A DNA stretch of 64,000 nt. Source: Diphasiastrum complanatum. Taxonomy: Eukaryota; Streptophyta; Lycopodiopsida; Lycopodiales; Lycopodiaceae. The notes below the pieces were generated by a model. That model did no database searches, had not been told where the DNA came from, and was given only the letters and a program-made list of their open reading frames with translations. Positions 19,340-30,432 of this stretch are shown piece after piece. The stretch spans positions 64,917,488 to 64,981,487 of the forward strand of contig CM055099.1 of NCBI GenBank assembly GCA_029204225.1, read 5' to 3'. Numbering within the stretch: the stretch's first letter is position 1; each line of letters opens with the position of its first letter. The position numbers and the translations under genes are program-made.

Positions 19340-20760
19340 AGGGCTTTTGTACCAATGTACTAGATGGGGTCTGGGGTGAACATTGCGAAGACCAAGGTTA
19401 TGGTCTTCAACACTTCTCGAGCTTTCATGCAACGTCAGGAGCTCACTCTCGATGGACAGATCCTCAAGGTAGTGTCTTCGTATACATATTTGGGGATACT
19501 TTTTTTGGCCCTACATTTAGCATGTGACAGGTAACTACTACTCGACTTGGGAAGGGACATGCCTCCCTTGTTTAGTTAGAGCGATTTTGTTTTAGGAAGT
19601 CCATTTGGGATGCTTGGAGTAAGTGTAGACTTTTTGATACCATTGTCACCCCCACAGCCTCATACACGCAGTAGCAAGGTTACTGGCCGGTTCGAATCGG
19701 GCCGATTCGAACCGGTTCAAACTGTTTCGAACCGGCCAGGCTGGTTTAAAACAAAAAATCATTTGAACCCAAAAGAAAAAAAATATTCAAAAGGTTTTTT
19801 GGCTTTTTTTGAGGGTTTTTTTTGTCCCGGTTCGAATCGGATTTCGGTTTGAACGGGCTCCGAATGGTTCGAGGTTCGAACCGCGATTTGTGCAACTATG
19901 TGCAGCAGAGACATGATGTAGCAGTCTTTCCTCCTCACACTGGGCCAGTATCTCAAGATTACAAATCACCATGTTAGCTCGTATGATTCGTGCTAAGCCC
20001 TCCATTCGAGATCCTCCTTGCCGAGTTTGATGTTCCACCCATACAATTAGATGTAGCTTTCTAGCTCATTTCATATATTAAGAGAGTCCAGGCACTTCTA
20101 GATGCAGATGGGAGATACACACATATAGCTCTTACCTCATCACAATATCTTCATGATCAGGGCTACAAGCTCAGGCATCCCACCTCCTCCTTGAGTCATT
20201 TGGTATCTCCATTACAGAGCTTCCCTTGGGTACTCACTAGTATATCAGACGCTTCATATATCGAGCATATCTCAGCCGTACATGGAGGCGGCAGCTAGGG
20301 GTTAAGCTTGATTATTACCAGACTCATTTCATTGAGCTAGATATAGTGGGGTTCCCAGTTTTGCCACACTATTTGGATTTACATTGGGACAGCTCCACGT
20401 ATCATCACAATAGTTGGCTATTGAGATCGAGAGATTTCATGGTATTTCGAGAGAGGAGCGGATTTGCCAGTTATTCTCTTTGGGTGAGGTGGAGTCTGAG
20501 GAGCACTTACACTGTTTTCATTACTGTTTTGGAGACGTTTCATATGCTCTCATTGTTACTACATACTTGACATGTACATTACCAGTCTTATATGTCTTTT
20601 GGCATGGAAAAGACATTTATAAAGCTTTCTTTCTTTCTCTCTCTCCAGGCTCTCTTCTAGAAGGGGAGTTAATACATGCAGCCAGCCTCTCTCTTCCTTT
20701 ATCTCATGCTGCAGATCCAGCATAAATATAAGTGCCATCTTGTCGTTTTGAGGTGGTCTT
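19340..20760 (+). pseudogene. LINE (non-LTR retrotransposon) 3' remnant, split by a MITE
   Basis: Before the MITE, the frame reads NIAKTKVMVFNTS and SSYTYLGI, typical of the end of a LINE RT domain. After it, near 20414-20530, comes IERFHGISREERIC and then EVESEEHLHCF, the Cys/His-type C-terminal motif common in plant LINEs. Between these the sequence is degenerate. The MITE at 19675-19900 interrupts it. After about 20780 no LINE motif is visible. Confidence 0.8.
19675..19900. mobile_element. hAT-type MITE with GGTTCGAACC repeats (226 bp)
   Basis: Ends are CAAGGTTACTGGCC and, in reverse, CATAGTTGCAC. The flanking octamers are CGCAGTAG (19667-19674) and TGCAGCAG (19901-19908), which agree at six of eight positions. 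The interior is filled with CCGGTTCGAA and TTCGAACCGG motifs near both ends. It sits inside the LINE remnant, so it is younger than that LINE copy. Confidence 0.75.
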
Positions 20761-20779
20761 CTTCTTCTGGTAGGGAGCT

Positions 20780-21920
20780 CTATGCTGAGAGAATAGATGG
20801 TTAATTGAATAAAATTCTGCTAGCACAACTGAGAATTGCTCGGTTGATCCGAAGCTTCATGTATTTCCATTTCTTGTAATCAAGTCCCAAATTTGGGGAG
20901 GGTGCCTACTCCGTTCTCAATGTTGTGTTTTTCTTTTGTTTCATGTTGCCAAAACTTTATGCATGTCACTGAATGTTAATGCATGTGCATTTGCATATTA
21001 ATTTCCATTTGCATGTTGTTGTAATCTACCTATGATATTGAATAGTCGCTTGCATGTCGATTGAATCACATTAATAACTAATTTCCTAGCTAGATCTATT
21101 ACAAATATGTGCATGACAAATATATAGACCAAGATTGGAAGTGGAGTCATTAATATATGTCATGACTATGGTGACACGGAATTTGCAACAACGGAAGGGG
21201 AGGGGAACTACAATATTGGTGATAGATGACATTATTTTGATGCTCTTGTAGGAGTTGATGCCATTTCTTAGAATTTGGGAAACTTGGAATGATCGACATC
21301 ATAGGTTAATTTTTGCCTCTTGTAAAGAATTTTGTACATATGGCCCTTTGGTGGTTCTTGTAATTTACCACCAAGTTTTACGAAAATTCTATAAAATATT
21401 TTCTGAAAAAATTTCATGTCATTGACTCTCTCATGGTCCAATCAACTTTGTCTCACCATGTTAGAGTTCGAACCATACTCTCACATGAAGTTTCCTTTCT
21501 TTGGGTCTTTTTAGGATCGAGGGCTTTTTGGTTAGTTTCGTAAAAGACTTTCGGTGTGAGAGGGAGTCAAGTAGTGTTACTTCAAGAAGTCGTGGGCACT
21601 TGATCGCATGCTATTGTTAGTGATCTTTTGAGTGTAACATGCGGAGCTATTTAGGTAGCTCACCGCTTTACAACAGCCTTGTTAAACAAACACGGTGGAC
21701 AATAAGACCAATAGCCTTCAGGAGGGCCTGGTCTTAAAACACTTGCCTGACTTCTTAAAATATAATCTTTGCTCTCCTACTTTGAGCACTTTAGAGGTTT
21801 GCTCTTCCAACCGTTTACCCCTTTGTTTTGCTACTTGAAACGATATAAATCATAGAGAAAGGTTTAACTTTCTGTCTAGATCTAATTTGAATAAACTTCA
21901 TAATTTTGGAGAAGGCCCTA
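20780..21920. other. No gene recognised
   Basis: Only short frames and A/T-rich sequence are seen. The right-hand part may be degraded upstream sequence of the element carrying the GIY-YIG domain, but no reverse transcriptase motif was recognised. Confidence 0.4.
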
Positions 21921-21924
21921 TTAA

Positions 21925-22272
21925 ATGGTCTATTTTAAGTCTTTGCTTGTTGGTATTCATTGTACGAATAACCATATCGGAATTTTGAATCGCCTTACAT
22001 GTCTTAGAGAAAAACATGTGCATACTTCTATGTCTCTTAGCCCAATCCATGCCACCCAAGTGATCTATATCATTTATAACATACGAAGTAGTAGTATGGT
22101 ATATGTTGGCCAAACTTATCAATCTGCTTTTGTACGTTTTCAAGAACATGTTCGAGAAGCTAGAAGAGTGCATAACTCTAAGTTCTTAAAGAAGAGTTAA
22201 AACCTTTGTGTACTGCTTTAGCCAAGTGTGGTTTTGAGTCTTTTAGGGTCTTTTCCATTGAGCAAGATTACA
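21925..22272 (+). pseudogene. GIY-YIG nuclease domain remnant (possible Penelope-like element)
   Basis: The frame gives VIYIIYN and, after a short loop, VYVGQT, matching the GIY and YIG strands. Arg and His follow in FVRFQEHVREAR. After a frameshift near 22200 the next frame gives ALAKCGFESFRVFSIE, matching the later helix and the catalytic Glu strand of the fold. GIY-YIG domains occur at the C-terminus of Penelope-like retroelements and in some host nucleases. The frameshift and lack of other exons favour a dead mobile element, but this is not settled. Confidence 0.6.
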
Positions 22273-22365
22273 TGCCGATTCGAATCGGCCGGCCAATTCA
22301 TTACGGTTCTTTCTGGTTCGAACCGGCAGGCCAGGTTCGAATTGGAAAACGGTTCGAACCTCTCT
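22273..22365. repeat. GATTCGAATC / GGTTCGAACC palindrome cluster
   Basis: The region contains GCCGATTCGAATCGGCCGG, GGTTCGAACCGG, AGGTTCGAAT and GGTTCGAACC. The motif is that of the MITE at 19675-19900. No terminal repeats or target duplication could be assigned, so it may be a partial copy abutting the GIY-YIG remnant. Confidence 0.6.
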
Positions 22366-23224
22366 TTGTTATTTTTAACTTTTTTTTTGCTTTGGGATGT
22401 TAACTGTTTTATAATGGGCCTTGGGGGACTCAATTTGTGGAGACTCAGAGTGGAGACAATGTTTGAGAAGGCTGAAGTCAGAAGATGAGTACATTGTACA
22501 AGGATCTGCTTGCTAAGGAGACTGTGGAGTTAGGGTTTAGGAGTATAATTGAGGTGATATGGTAGCTAGGTAGGTTCTGAATCATCTGACAATTGGAACT
22601 TGGAGCAATGCTTCTGCTACATTACCTACTGTCAGTGCTTAAGATTGTAATTTTGTGTCAAACTTATTTGCAGTGTGGAGAAAAGAATAAACAAGAAGTT
22701 TATAACTTATGCTAATGTTTGAGAAGGCTGAAGATGAGCATTGAGTACAACTATTTGAAGGATCTGCTTGCTAAGAGGACTGAGGAGTACGATCATTCAT
22801 CATTCATGATTCAACATTGTTTCTCATGCAGAAGAAAGAAGTGACGTATATAAAACCTACACTAATGTGTCTAAATGTTTCAATAGAGGAAGCCAAAATA
22901 ATCCAGATTCTACATAGTACACTACAATCCAACATTTGCATATGAAGTTCCAAGTAATGTCTGATAGACCAGCAAATGCTTTTGTAAAATCCATGTGTTT
23001 GATAGGCTATAGCAATGAAACACACCCATCTTGTATTAATCAATACAGTGATACATTGGACCTGAAATTTTGTTGGTTTAGAAACAATTGTGATAAGCGG
23101 CAAGCCACAGACTCTGGGTTAGATGAAGTTACTAGTTCTACTAGCACTCACACAAAACCAAGCATAGAGAGAATTCAGATCATAGGAGAATTGAGCAATG
23201 CTCTAGCATATTGGAATGATTGTG
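22366..23224. other. No gene recognised
   Basis: An open frame of 109 codons (22936-23265) resembles nothing I know and runs into the LTR copy at 23225. GTTTGAGAAGGCTGAAG occurs twice (near 22460 and 22715), a local duplication. Confidence 0.4.
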
Positions 23225-23770
23225 GTGGGGTGCCAACCTACTTAAATAGTTTCTCTAATGAATGAGAAAAGCTAAGAGCCTAATGCAAATAGCAAAATAG
23301 CAAAAGCTAATTATTGATAATACTACCTATATTCCTGATAATACTGATAATTCCTGACACTGTCGCATTTTTCGCATTTTTGCGAAAAAGGAGACACTGT
23401 CCCTAAAATGCCTTGGAAAGGTTTAGACCTTTAGAAAAAAAGGGACACTTACCCTTAGAAAAATGACGTTTGCCTTAGAATTGATTTTTACCCTACAGTC
23501 GGCTTTTTCGCCCTTCGAAAAAAAACGATACCTTCCCTTAGAAAAGGGACATTGTCCTACTGTAGCGTTTTTCGCCTCCTTAGAAATAAGGGCACCGCCA
23601 TTCTGTCGCGTTTTTCGCCTTTCTGGAAAAAGCGACACCGTCTTTAAGGCACCCATCTACATACATAAGCAATAAAAAATGAATTTACTATAAATAGTAA
23701 TGGCCCCTATAATAGCACGCAGGCATGGCCAAACTATCATTAAGGGGTATCAAATAAACATTAATTCCTA
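23225..23770 (-). repeat. Reverse-strand LTR copy with a 0.3-kb insertion
   Basis: On the reverse strand it starts TGTTAGGAATTAATG, directly after a polypurine run (AAGGGGGG). The stretch 23225-23330 matches 30231-30330, and 23647-23700 matches 30395-30432, in the same orientation. Between these matches, 23340-23645 is an insert rich in GCGTTTTTCGCC-type motifs, with similar ends (GACACTGTCGC and, in reverse, GACGGTGTCGC). The pair at 23.2 and 30.2 kb brackets a reverse-strand element of about 7.2 kb. Confidence 0.7.
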
Positions 23771-23779
23771 ACAACCCCC

Positions 23780-24047
23780 CTTAATGTTTACTATGTTATC
23801 TATTACTCCTAGAAGTTCTCTAAACTTCTGAAATTTTTCTTTGTCAAGTCCTTTGGTAAAGATATCTGCAACTTGTTTTCCTGTAGGCTCCACTTCCCCT
23901 GTAGATGGACCCTTGGTTTCCAACAATGTAGCCATGTAAGCAAAGTTTACATCCTCATCCTTATGATGATCCGCCTGTCGACCCTGATCTTCATGTTGCT
24001 TTTCAAGTCTAGCTGATCTCCATGCCCACGACTGGTCTCGGGTAGCG
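23780..24047 (-). pseudogene. Copia C-terminus joined to gag-like sequence
   Basis: Reverse-strand reading ends QVADIFTKGLDKEKF then FRELLGVIDNIVNI, the standard Copia C-terminus, followed by the polypurine run. Just upstream in the same frame is a gag-like stretch (HHKDEDVNFAYMATLLE), so RNase H and RT were lost by internal deletion. Confidence 0.75.
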
Positions 24048-24545
24048 TGTCCATGCTAGGGATTAGTAGACCAACAACCCGCAAGTTAATTGTGACTATA
24101 AGGGAATTGGGGCCCTTATGTGTATAAGGTCATAATTAATGGTTGTAGGCCTAAACTCATGATGTTGGATTTGTATGGGTCTATCAGTGAGTCATTGGGG
24201 AACTGGATGACGTGGCCTAGATAGGCTGCAGAGGTGTCCAGTGAGGTGTCACAGTGCACTACTAGTGGTGCATGGGCCTTGGAGGGTATAAGTATACCTA
24301 TTGGGCTCTCACTAGTGTATGCTTGATTGCATGATTGGTAGCTACATGCTGCTAGAGTGATTCCTCATTTCCCTTTGAGATTGATCCATAGCTTGGGGGC
24401 TAGATCCGTTCGATCTAGGTTTGGTTGGGTTGGTTTGTCCACCATCCGTTCCCTTGTTGGTTGCTTGTATTGGCATGTTTAGATAATATCGTGTGTGTAG
24501 GACTTTATACCTTGTGTACTGGATTCTCCCTGTTCCGTAATGACA
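24048..24545 (+). repeat. Possible solo LTR
   Basis: About 500 bases between Copia fragments begin TGTCCATGCTAGGG and end CCGTAATGACA. A TATA-like GGTATAAGTATA lies inside, giving an LTR-like appearance. No target duplication is visible and no partner LTR was found, so the borders are tentative. Confidence 0.35.
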
Positions 24546-24591
24546 CTATCCTTAATAGTTTCATATTACCATCTAGGCAATCTTCTAGCTT

Positions 24592-24957
24592 CTAATGTAG
24601 GATGCTTCCTGCCTGGTGAAGTAGGAGGTGAATAAGTATCCCATATACTTGATCTCTCCTTCCTATCTCAACCAAAGTCACTTTAGGTTCTTGGATTGGC
24701 GTAGTTGATACATGTGTCGATTCAGGTTCTTGTAATAACTCGTCACATAATATAGGGATTCCTCCATCTTGATCCTTATCAAAATATATCTCTGTATCTT
24801 TATGAGTTGCCTCCTCATCAACGACTACATCCCTACTTATGATTATTTTCTTACCCTCCAAGTCATATAACCTGTATTCCTTCTCTTGATTATCATAACC
24901 AAGAAATAAACACTTGGTCGCCTTAGAATCCAATTTGCTCCTGGAATCCTTAGGCAT
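24592..24957 (-). pseudogene. Copia integrase C-terminal fragment
   Basis: The 121-codon frame starts MPKDSRSKLDSKATKCLFLG, then LYDLEGKKIIISRDVVVDEE, the usual end of a Copia integrase and linker. It is cut at 24957 by sequence rich in GAAACGCGTTTC palindromes. Neither the integrase core nor RT is found next to it. Confidence 0.85.
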
Positions 24958-25030
24958 AGATGCACAGCGTTTTTGAAACGCGGTTCAGAAACGCGTTTCT
25001 GAAAATTTCAAACAGAAACGTTTTTTTTTC
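24956..25030. repeat. GAAACGCGTTTC palindrome cluster, possible partial hAT MITE
   Basis: CATAGATGCACAGCG is followed by GAAACGCGGTTCAGAAACG and CGTTTCTG repeats. The motif and the CATAG-like start resemble the MITE at 62450-62680. The other end was not found. Confidence 0.5.
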
Positions 25031-28000
25031 TATTTATTTATAAATTTTGATTTTTTTTGGGCATTGTATCAGACGAAAGCTCTAATTAAGAGCATCATTA
25101 TTGTTTTATAGTTTGCCGACTGTTTCGGGTGCAGGATGGTCCAGTTCAGGTGCATTAATCCATGTTGGGTTCTGTCAAGGATAAAAATTCAAAAGTAACC
25201 TCTAGCCTGTTCGTTACGTAAGATTATAGATGGTCCCAATAAAAAATTTTGCAGCCAGAATACAGTAACTTGAACATAATTCGCATTCTTCACATTTCTT
25301 CAAATTTTCAGATTCTGTTAAATATGGAGCGTCACTTCTCAATTCTACAGGTTCTCTCGTCTTGGTACTAGTAGAGATGCTTTTCTAGACCAATCAAGCA
25401 ATATAATCATTTTGTTTACTCCATAAGGGTTACTTATTTAAGAAAATCATGAGAAAAGTTCGAACTATTTTAGACCCTTTTGGTTTTATCTTTGTTATTT
25501 TAGCTTTTGGTATGTTTAAGATGATTAATAAAAGAATTCAGAAAAGTGGGAAGCTCTGTTTCTAGTATTTTATATCGTCTTTGTCTCGGTAACTCGTCTA
25601 CATATTATGGTCCTTGTTTTTATTTTATTTATATTATTATCATTATTTTCTTTCTTCTTACCGATGGTCATTTTGCTTCTTAGTCAACATTGGGGCTACC
25701 CAAGAGAACCGGGTATCCTATGCTTGGGTGCTGATGAGACATAAGCAATGCTGTTTGGCTAAGATTTTTTTTTTATTGAATTCTATATTATTGCTTGTAT
25801 ATTGTTTCTAAGCTATACCTTATGACATCACTGACTTCTCAATTTAAATTTGTGAAATTGGATGTATCCTAATTTTACAAAATAGATATGCTATCAAGCT
25901 CGAAGAACTGAATCTCAAGGTCCTTTGGAGAAATTTTTAGTTTCTGGTCTTTGAAAAGTTGAAGTGGGAAATATTGTGGATTTGGGAGGATGAAGATGAG
26001 GTAGATGGTGCAAAGGTTAAATATAGGCACGGAGGAAGAACATGGAGTTACAAATAAGGAAATGGGTCATCATTAACTCGAACTGGAAGCCTCTACAGCA
26101 AATTAAAAAATAAACGATCTTTAATATCTGCCGACATACTCAAGTTTCAGCTTGCTACTTGTACTCCAAGAAGACCGTTGCCTACTTTCTCCTCCTTTAC
26201 CCTGCCTGAAGAATGAATTGAATACCAAAGGATTGTAAATACAATGGCAAGAGTGATGCTTTGTCTATTTCAGTCTAAGCAATACACAATGGAGTGTAGA
26301 TGAAAGGCACTTCTTCAAGACAAATTCAACTGTCACAAATCAACTTACACTGAAGTTACCATCAATGTCCTAGCCATGACTAATCAGAAATTGGTGAAAC
26401 ATATGGAAGTAAATTCTCCTTATCAAACTAGTTAGCTGAACCTGAATATTAAAGTGCAGAATGTTGTAAAAGATGCAAGCCTTATAGTAGTACCTTAACT
26501 TGCTCATCTTGTGGAGGTTCGAATTTTTGGGTTTGGGAGCTTCATGAAGTATTGTTACAATCTCCTTTTTACCCTTTATCAAAGTCAATAAAGTCTAGAT
26601 CTTGGAAGCATTACGATATCAGGTTACAAAGCTTTCTCTATCCTTGTAATGTTCTAGTTGATTTGGAGAGATTTTAATCATGAAGTCAGCAAGATTAGTA
26701 AGTAGTAAGTTTGTTGATGTTGAAGCAGACATGAATTAGAAATTCTTAAGAGGGTGAAATGCATGGCATAAAAATTTGTTGATGATGAAAAGCATATTTG
26801 AAGCAGAAATACCTAGAAAAGGTTGAAATAATCAGTATTTTACGTGGTTGGTATGTGGATGGTTGTGCATTTTTTTAGTAAAGAATTAGTGTTCAAAAAT
26901 CTGCAATTTAGGAATTTTATGGGTTGTGTTTGATTTTCTCTCTGAACTACTCTGTGTTTTGAGCTGGAGTCAGCTCTTCTATGTTGATCCAGGTATTGCA
27001 GATGCTGCTGAGTTCGAACAGCTGAAAGCTATTAGCAGTATTCCTTATCACTATTGACGGAATGATCGTGAAGTATTCTGTAAATTCATCTTGTACCTTC
27101 CTATCCATGAAATATCAAGATGGAATGATGACTATTCACACTGTACGAGACAGACTTCTAGATGAATCCATTTGTCATTAAAGTCCTTGATGACCTGCAA
27201 TACCGGTAACTGTCTCAATCTTAATGTGAGTTATCATAAATTGATATCATGTTCATGGCTTGGAGTGATACAGTTAAATTATTACATCATCTATGCTATA
27301 GGGTTTACTGATATGGATATCAAACTAGTTTTCAAGTCATTCTTTGGCCCTTGATGAGTTTGAACTTGTTATCCCCTCTTCTGGGTCTGCACCCTTTAGA
27401 CTATCATGAGCTGGCTTTGAAAGTAAGTCAAATGTGCTCAAAATGGAATTGATACTGAAATTATAATAGTTCAGGAAATGTGCATCCCATGAAAATCTCA
27501 ATTCGTTGAAAACTGAAAGTGAAATTCTTCTATTATCTGTTACTTCTTGCATTTGTGCACGACTTGGATAAAAAAGAATTGACTTGAGAAAAATGACATG
27601 TGTCATTGCATGAAAAGATTTTGAAGATTGTGCAAAATGAAGCTTGTGTTCTTGACATATTCATAAATGGAAAATCAAAGCAGTAGGTATTGTAGCTGAT
27701 TTTGCAACTTATTAGTCTCATCATGATAATTATTTGCAACTACAGCATCGTAAATGCTTTGAGACAAATGTAGAGTCTCCCCACCCCCCCCCCCCCCCCC
27801 CCCCCCAAGATGCCTTTGTTGCCCCTAGAGTGCAGGCATCAGAGGGAAGAGCGTAATTCTGCTGATGCTTAACATGTTAGATGATGCATACACCAACTTA
27901 GTCTGTTCATTTACAATACATCTATGTAAAAGTCACCAGTGAAGCTTAACCTGCAAAGACTCCAGGAACATACAACAACAACAACACACAATAATGCTGG

Positions 28001-29354
28001 AAAGAATGGTCAATTGAGCTTATGAGCTTTGTTTTCCCCTTTAAAGGGGGAGAACTTGAAATTGAAAGTTGTAATTCAGACATTGAAAGGGGAGAATTAA
28101 CCCATCCAAGGATAGATGGTAAATATCTGAAAAAAAATGTATCAAATGTTTCAATTTTAAGCATTTTTGGTTCTACAAAGCTTTCCGTACAAATCTTTTA
28201 CAACAAATTTCTCTTTGGGAAAAGTTTGGTTTTTTATGGCAACGTTTGCAAATGTGGCCCCATCCTTTTAACAAATGTGCAAACATTTGTGTTTAACATT
28301 TGCAAACATGTGCTACCGTTTACTTTTTTTGATGAGCTTGGCCTTTGATAGTTGTAAAAAGTTTTATAATTTTGGCCTTTTGTTTTCCCACCAAGCTTTT
28401 CTACTTGGAGCTGGCCTTAGTATATTTGTTCAGTATTTGATCATCATGTATACGCTAATTGATTATTGCTTAATATTATTCATTTGGAGCTCCCTCTAGT
28501 ACGCATTGGAAAGTAAAAAAAATTTGTAGTTCAATTTTCTACAACTTGTGTCACATATCATTTGATTCACTCGTCTTGTAGAACATGCTTAAAAGTGTCA
28601 TATGCATGTCAAACTAAGCCAAAAATATGGCACAAGTTGCAATACAGAGGGCATTTGTTACTTGGATCATCAATTTAGCAGCCTCTTGGGTTGGATTCTT
28701 GTATCCATCCAATCCATTCACCAATATCTCCTAATTTTGACAATATTCATAGTCTATTGAGATTTGTTGGGGATGGAATCCGAAACCTTCTTGGTTACTA
28801 CAATCCCTTGATGCCAAAAGAAAAGCTAGCTAATCTAATGCAAATATTTGGTGTGAGTATGCAAGCAACAAAGAGGAAATAATAGCCTTGAACTCATAAT
28901 CAATTCAAATGTTGTATAGTGTGATGCAACTTGTCACATATTGGAATACAAATCAAAATTTTGAGAGAAGAGGAGAAAAAATTGGAAGACAAAAAGTTCT
29001 TCTAATAAAGGCAAAGAGAGCAAGGATTGAAACTATGGTGCTAGGGGGTACCACATCATACACGAGCAACACACAATATATGGAAAAAAATGTTGCGAGC
29101 AAGTTTGATTAATCATATGTCGATTGATTACATGTACAAGCATTTTTCAGTTCTTGACTTGGTCTATCGAATTGTCGACCTTCTTGCTTGCCAAAAGTTG
29201 TATCATTTTGAAAACAGACAAGAAGTCCATTGAAGTTGAATCAAGGACATATTTCTAGAGACTTGCTATGTATTGTGCAAAGTTTTTTCATAGGCTTTAG
29301 ATTTTGCCTCCAAGGCCTCATTGCCAGATTTCCAATTGCCATCTTTATCATAAT
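25031..29354. other. No gene recognised; poly-C run at 27784-27806
   Basis: This 4.3-kb A/T-rich stretch has only short frames without recognisable motifs. A run of 23 C interrupts it at 27784-27806. Frames at 28022-28348 and 28691-28882 were examined and not assigned. It lies between the LTR copies at 23.2 and 30.2 kb, so it may be decayed element body or sequence inserted there. Confidence 0.4.
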
Positions 29355-30097
29355 CTATCTCACTTTCGAGGTCATCATATGTGTAATCAACAATGTCAAA
29401 AATTCTGATGAATTTTGAGAAAAAATTGAGAGGATTTCATTCTCTCTCAAATTCAAAACATCTTCTATATCATTAAATGAAATATAACTTTCATTATTTA
29501 TAAAATATAAGGGAACATCAAGTTGAATTAATTGATCAATTGGAGATGCAGATGGAAGAGAATCAGAGAGGATTATAGAACGAGGGAGAGTTTTTTGATA
29601 ATCTGAAGCCATAGATGCTTCAGCTTCAACCCCTATATCAGTATCAGCATCATCTACATCAACTGGAGCAGGTGCAGATGCTTTGATCAATGGAACAGTT
29701 GAAGATTCAACAGACTCATCATCTGGAATTTTAGCAGATATGTAAAAGACAACTCCTTTGATTATAAGACGATATATTATTTTGTGGATATCACAATATA
29801 TATTTTTTTTGAAATGGTCATGCAGGCTAGAGTACTTTCTATTGTGTTTATGCTTAAAGGATGGTTGGGAATGCACAAGGTCTTGAAAATGAACGAAACA
29901 AAAACTATCTATATCCAAAACAGGAAAACTAATAATCTGAGAAAAATTATCAAGATAAGAAATAAATTATAACGATTTTCATAAACTAGCTTATCGATAT
30001 CGAAGGGAGCAAAAAAATACTCGCAAAATACTCTAATTTCATTGGCATTCAAAAAATCCAAAAGTTTGTTATCTGAGGACATGGAGAAACTAGCCAT
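29355..30097 (-). pseudogene. Gag-like reading frames of the reverse-strand LTR element
   Basis: Just inside the LTR fragment at 30231-30432, an ATG at 30097 opens MASFSMSSDNKLLDFLNANE. A second frame (29918-29355) includes an acidic, Ser/Ala-rich segment and ends near LTLLITHMMTSK. Position after the LTR and leader suggests gag, but I recognise no gag family motif or zinc knuckle. Frames are broken. Confidence 0.45.
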
Positions 30098-30230
30098 ATT
30101 GAATCTGATATCGGTTCAACGTGACAAAGTGATATTGGTAGAGAAATGAACCACAATGCGCGTGTTGATCCGATATCGTTAGGACGAGAATGAAATTTTT
30201 AGCAAGCACACGTCAAAAGAGGCTAATATC

Positions 30231-30432
30231 GGGGCGCCAACCTACTTAAATAGTTTCTCTAATGAATGAGAAAAGCTAAAAGCCTAAAGCAAATAGCAAA
30301 ATAGCAAAAGCTAATTGCTAATAATACTACCTATATTTGGTAAAGACCAAAAATGAACTTCTAAGTATTAAATAGATCCTAATCTATTTGTAGTGCGCCC
30401 ACCTATATGCATAAGCCTTAAAAAATAAATCT
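30231..30432 (-). repeat. LTR fragment, partner of the copy at 23225-23770
   Basis: It shares CCAACCTACTTAAATAG and the following 90 bases with 23225-23330, and CATAAGCC-type sequence with 23660. It is cut at about 30432, where Gypsy pol begins. On the reverse strand TTGGCGCCCC follows, which could be part of the LTR or a primer site. Confidence 0.7.

Noticed and set aside
29784-29972. Small forward frames over the gag-like region
   Set aside because: They overlap the reverse-strand frames following the LTR and show no recognisable features.
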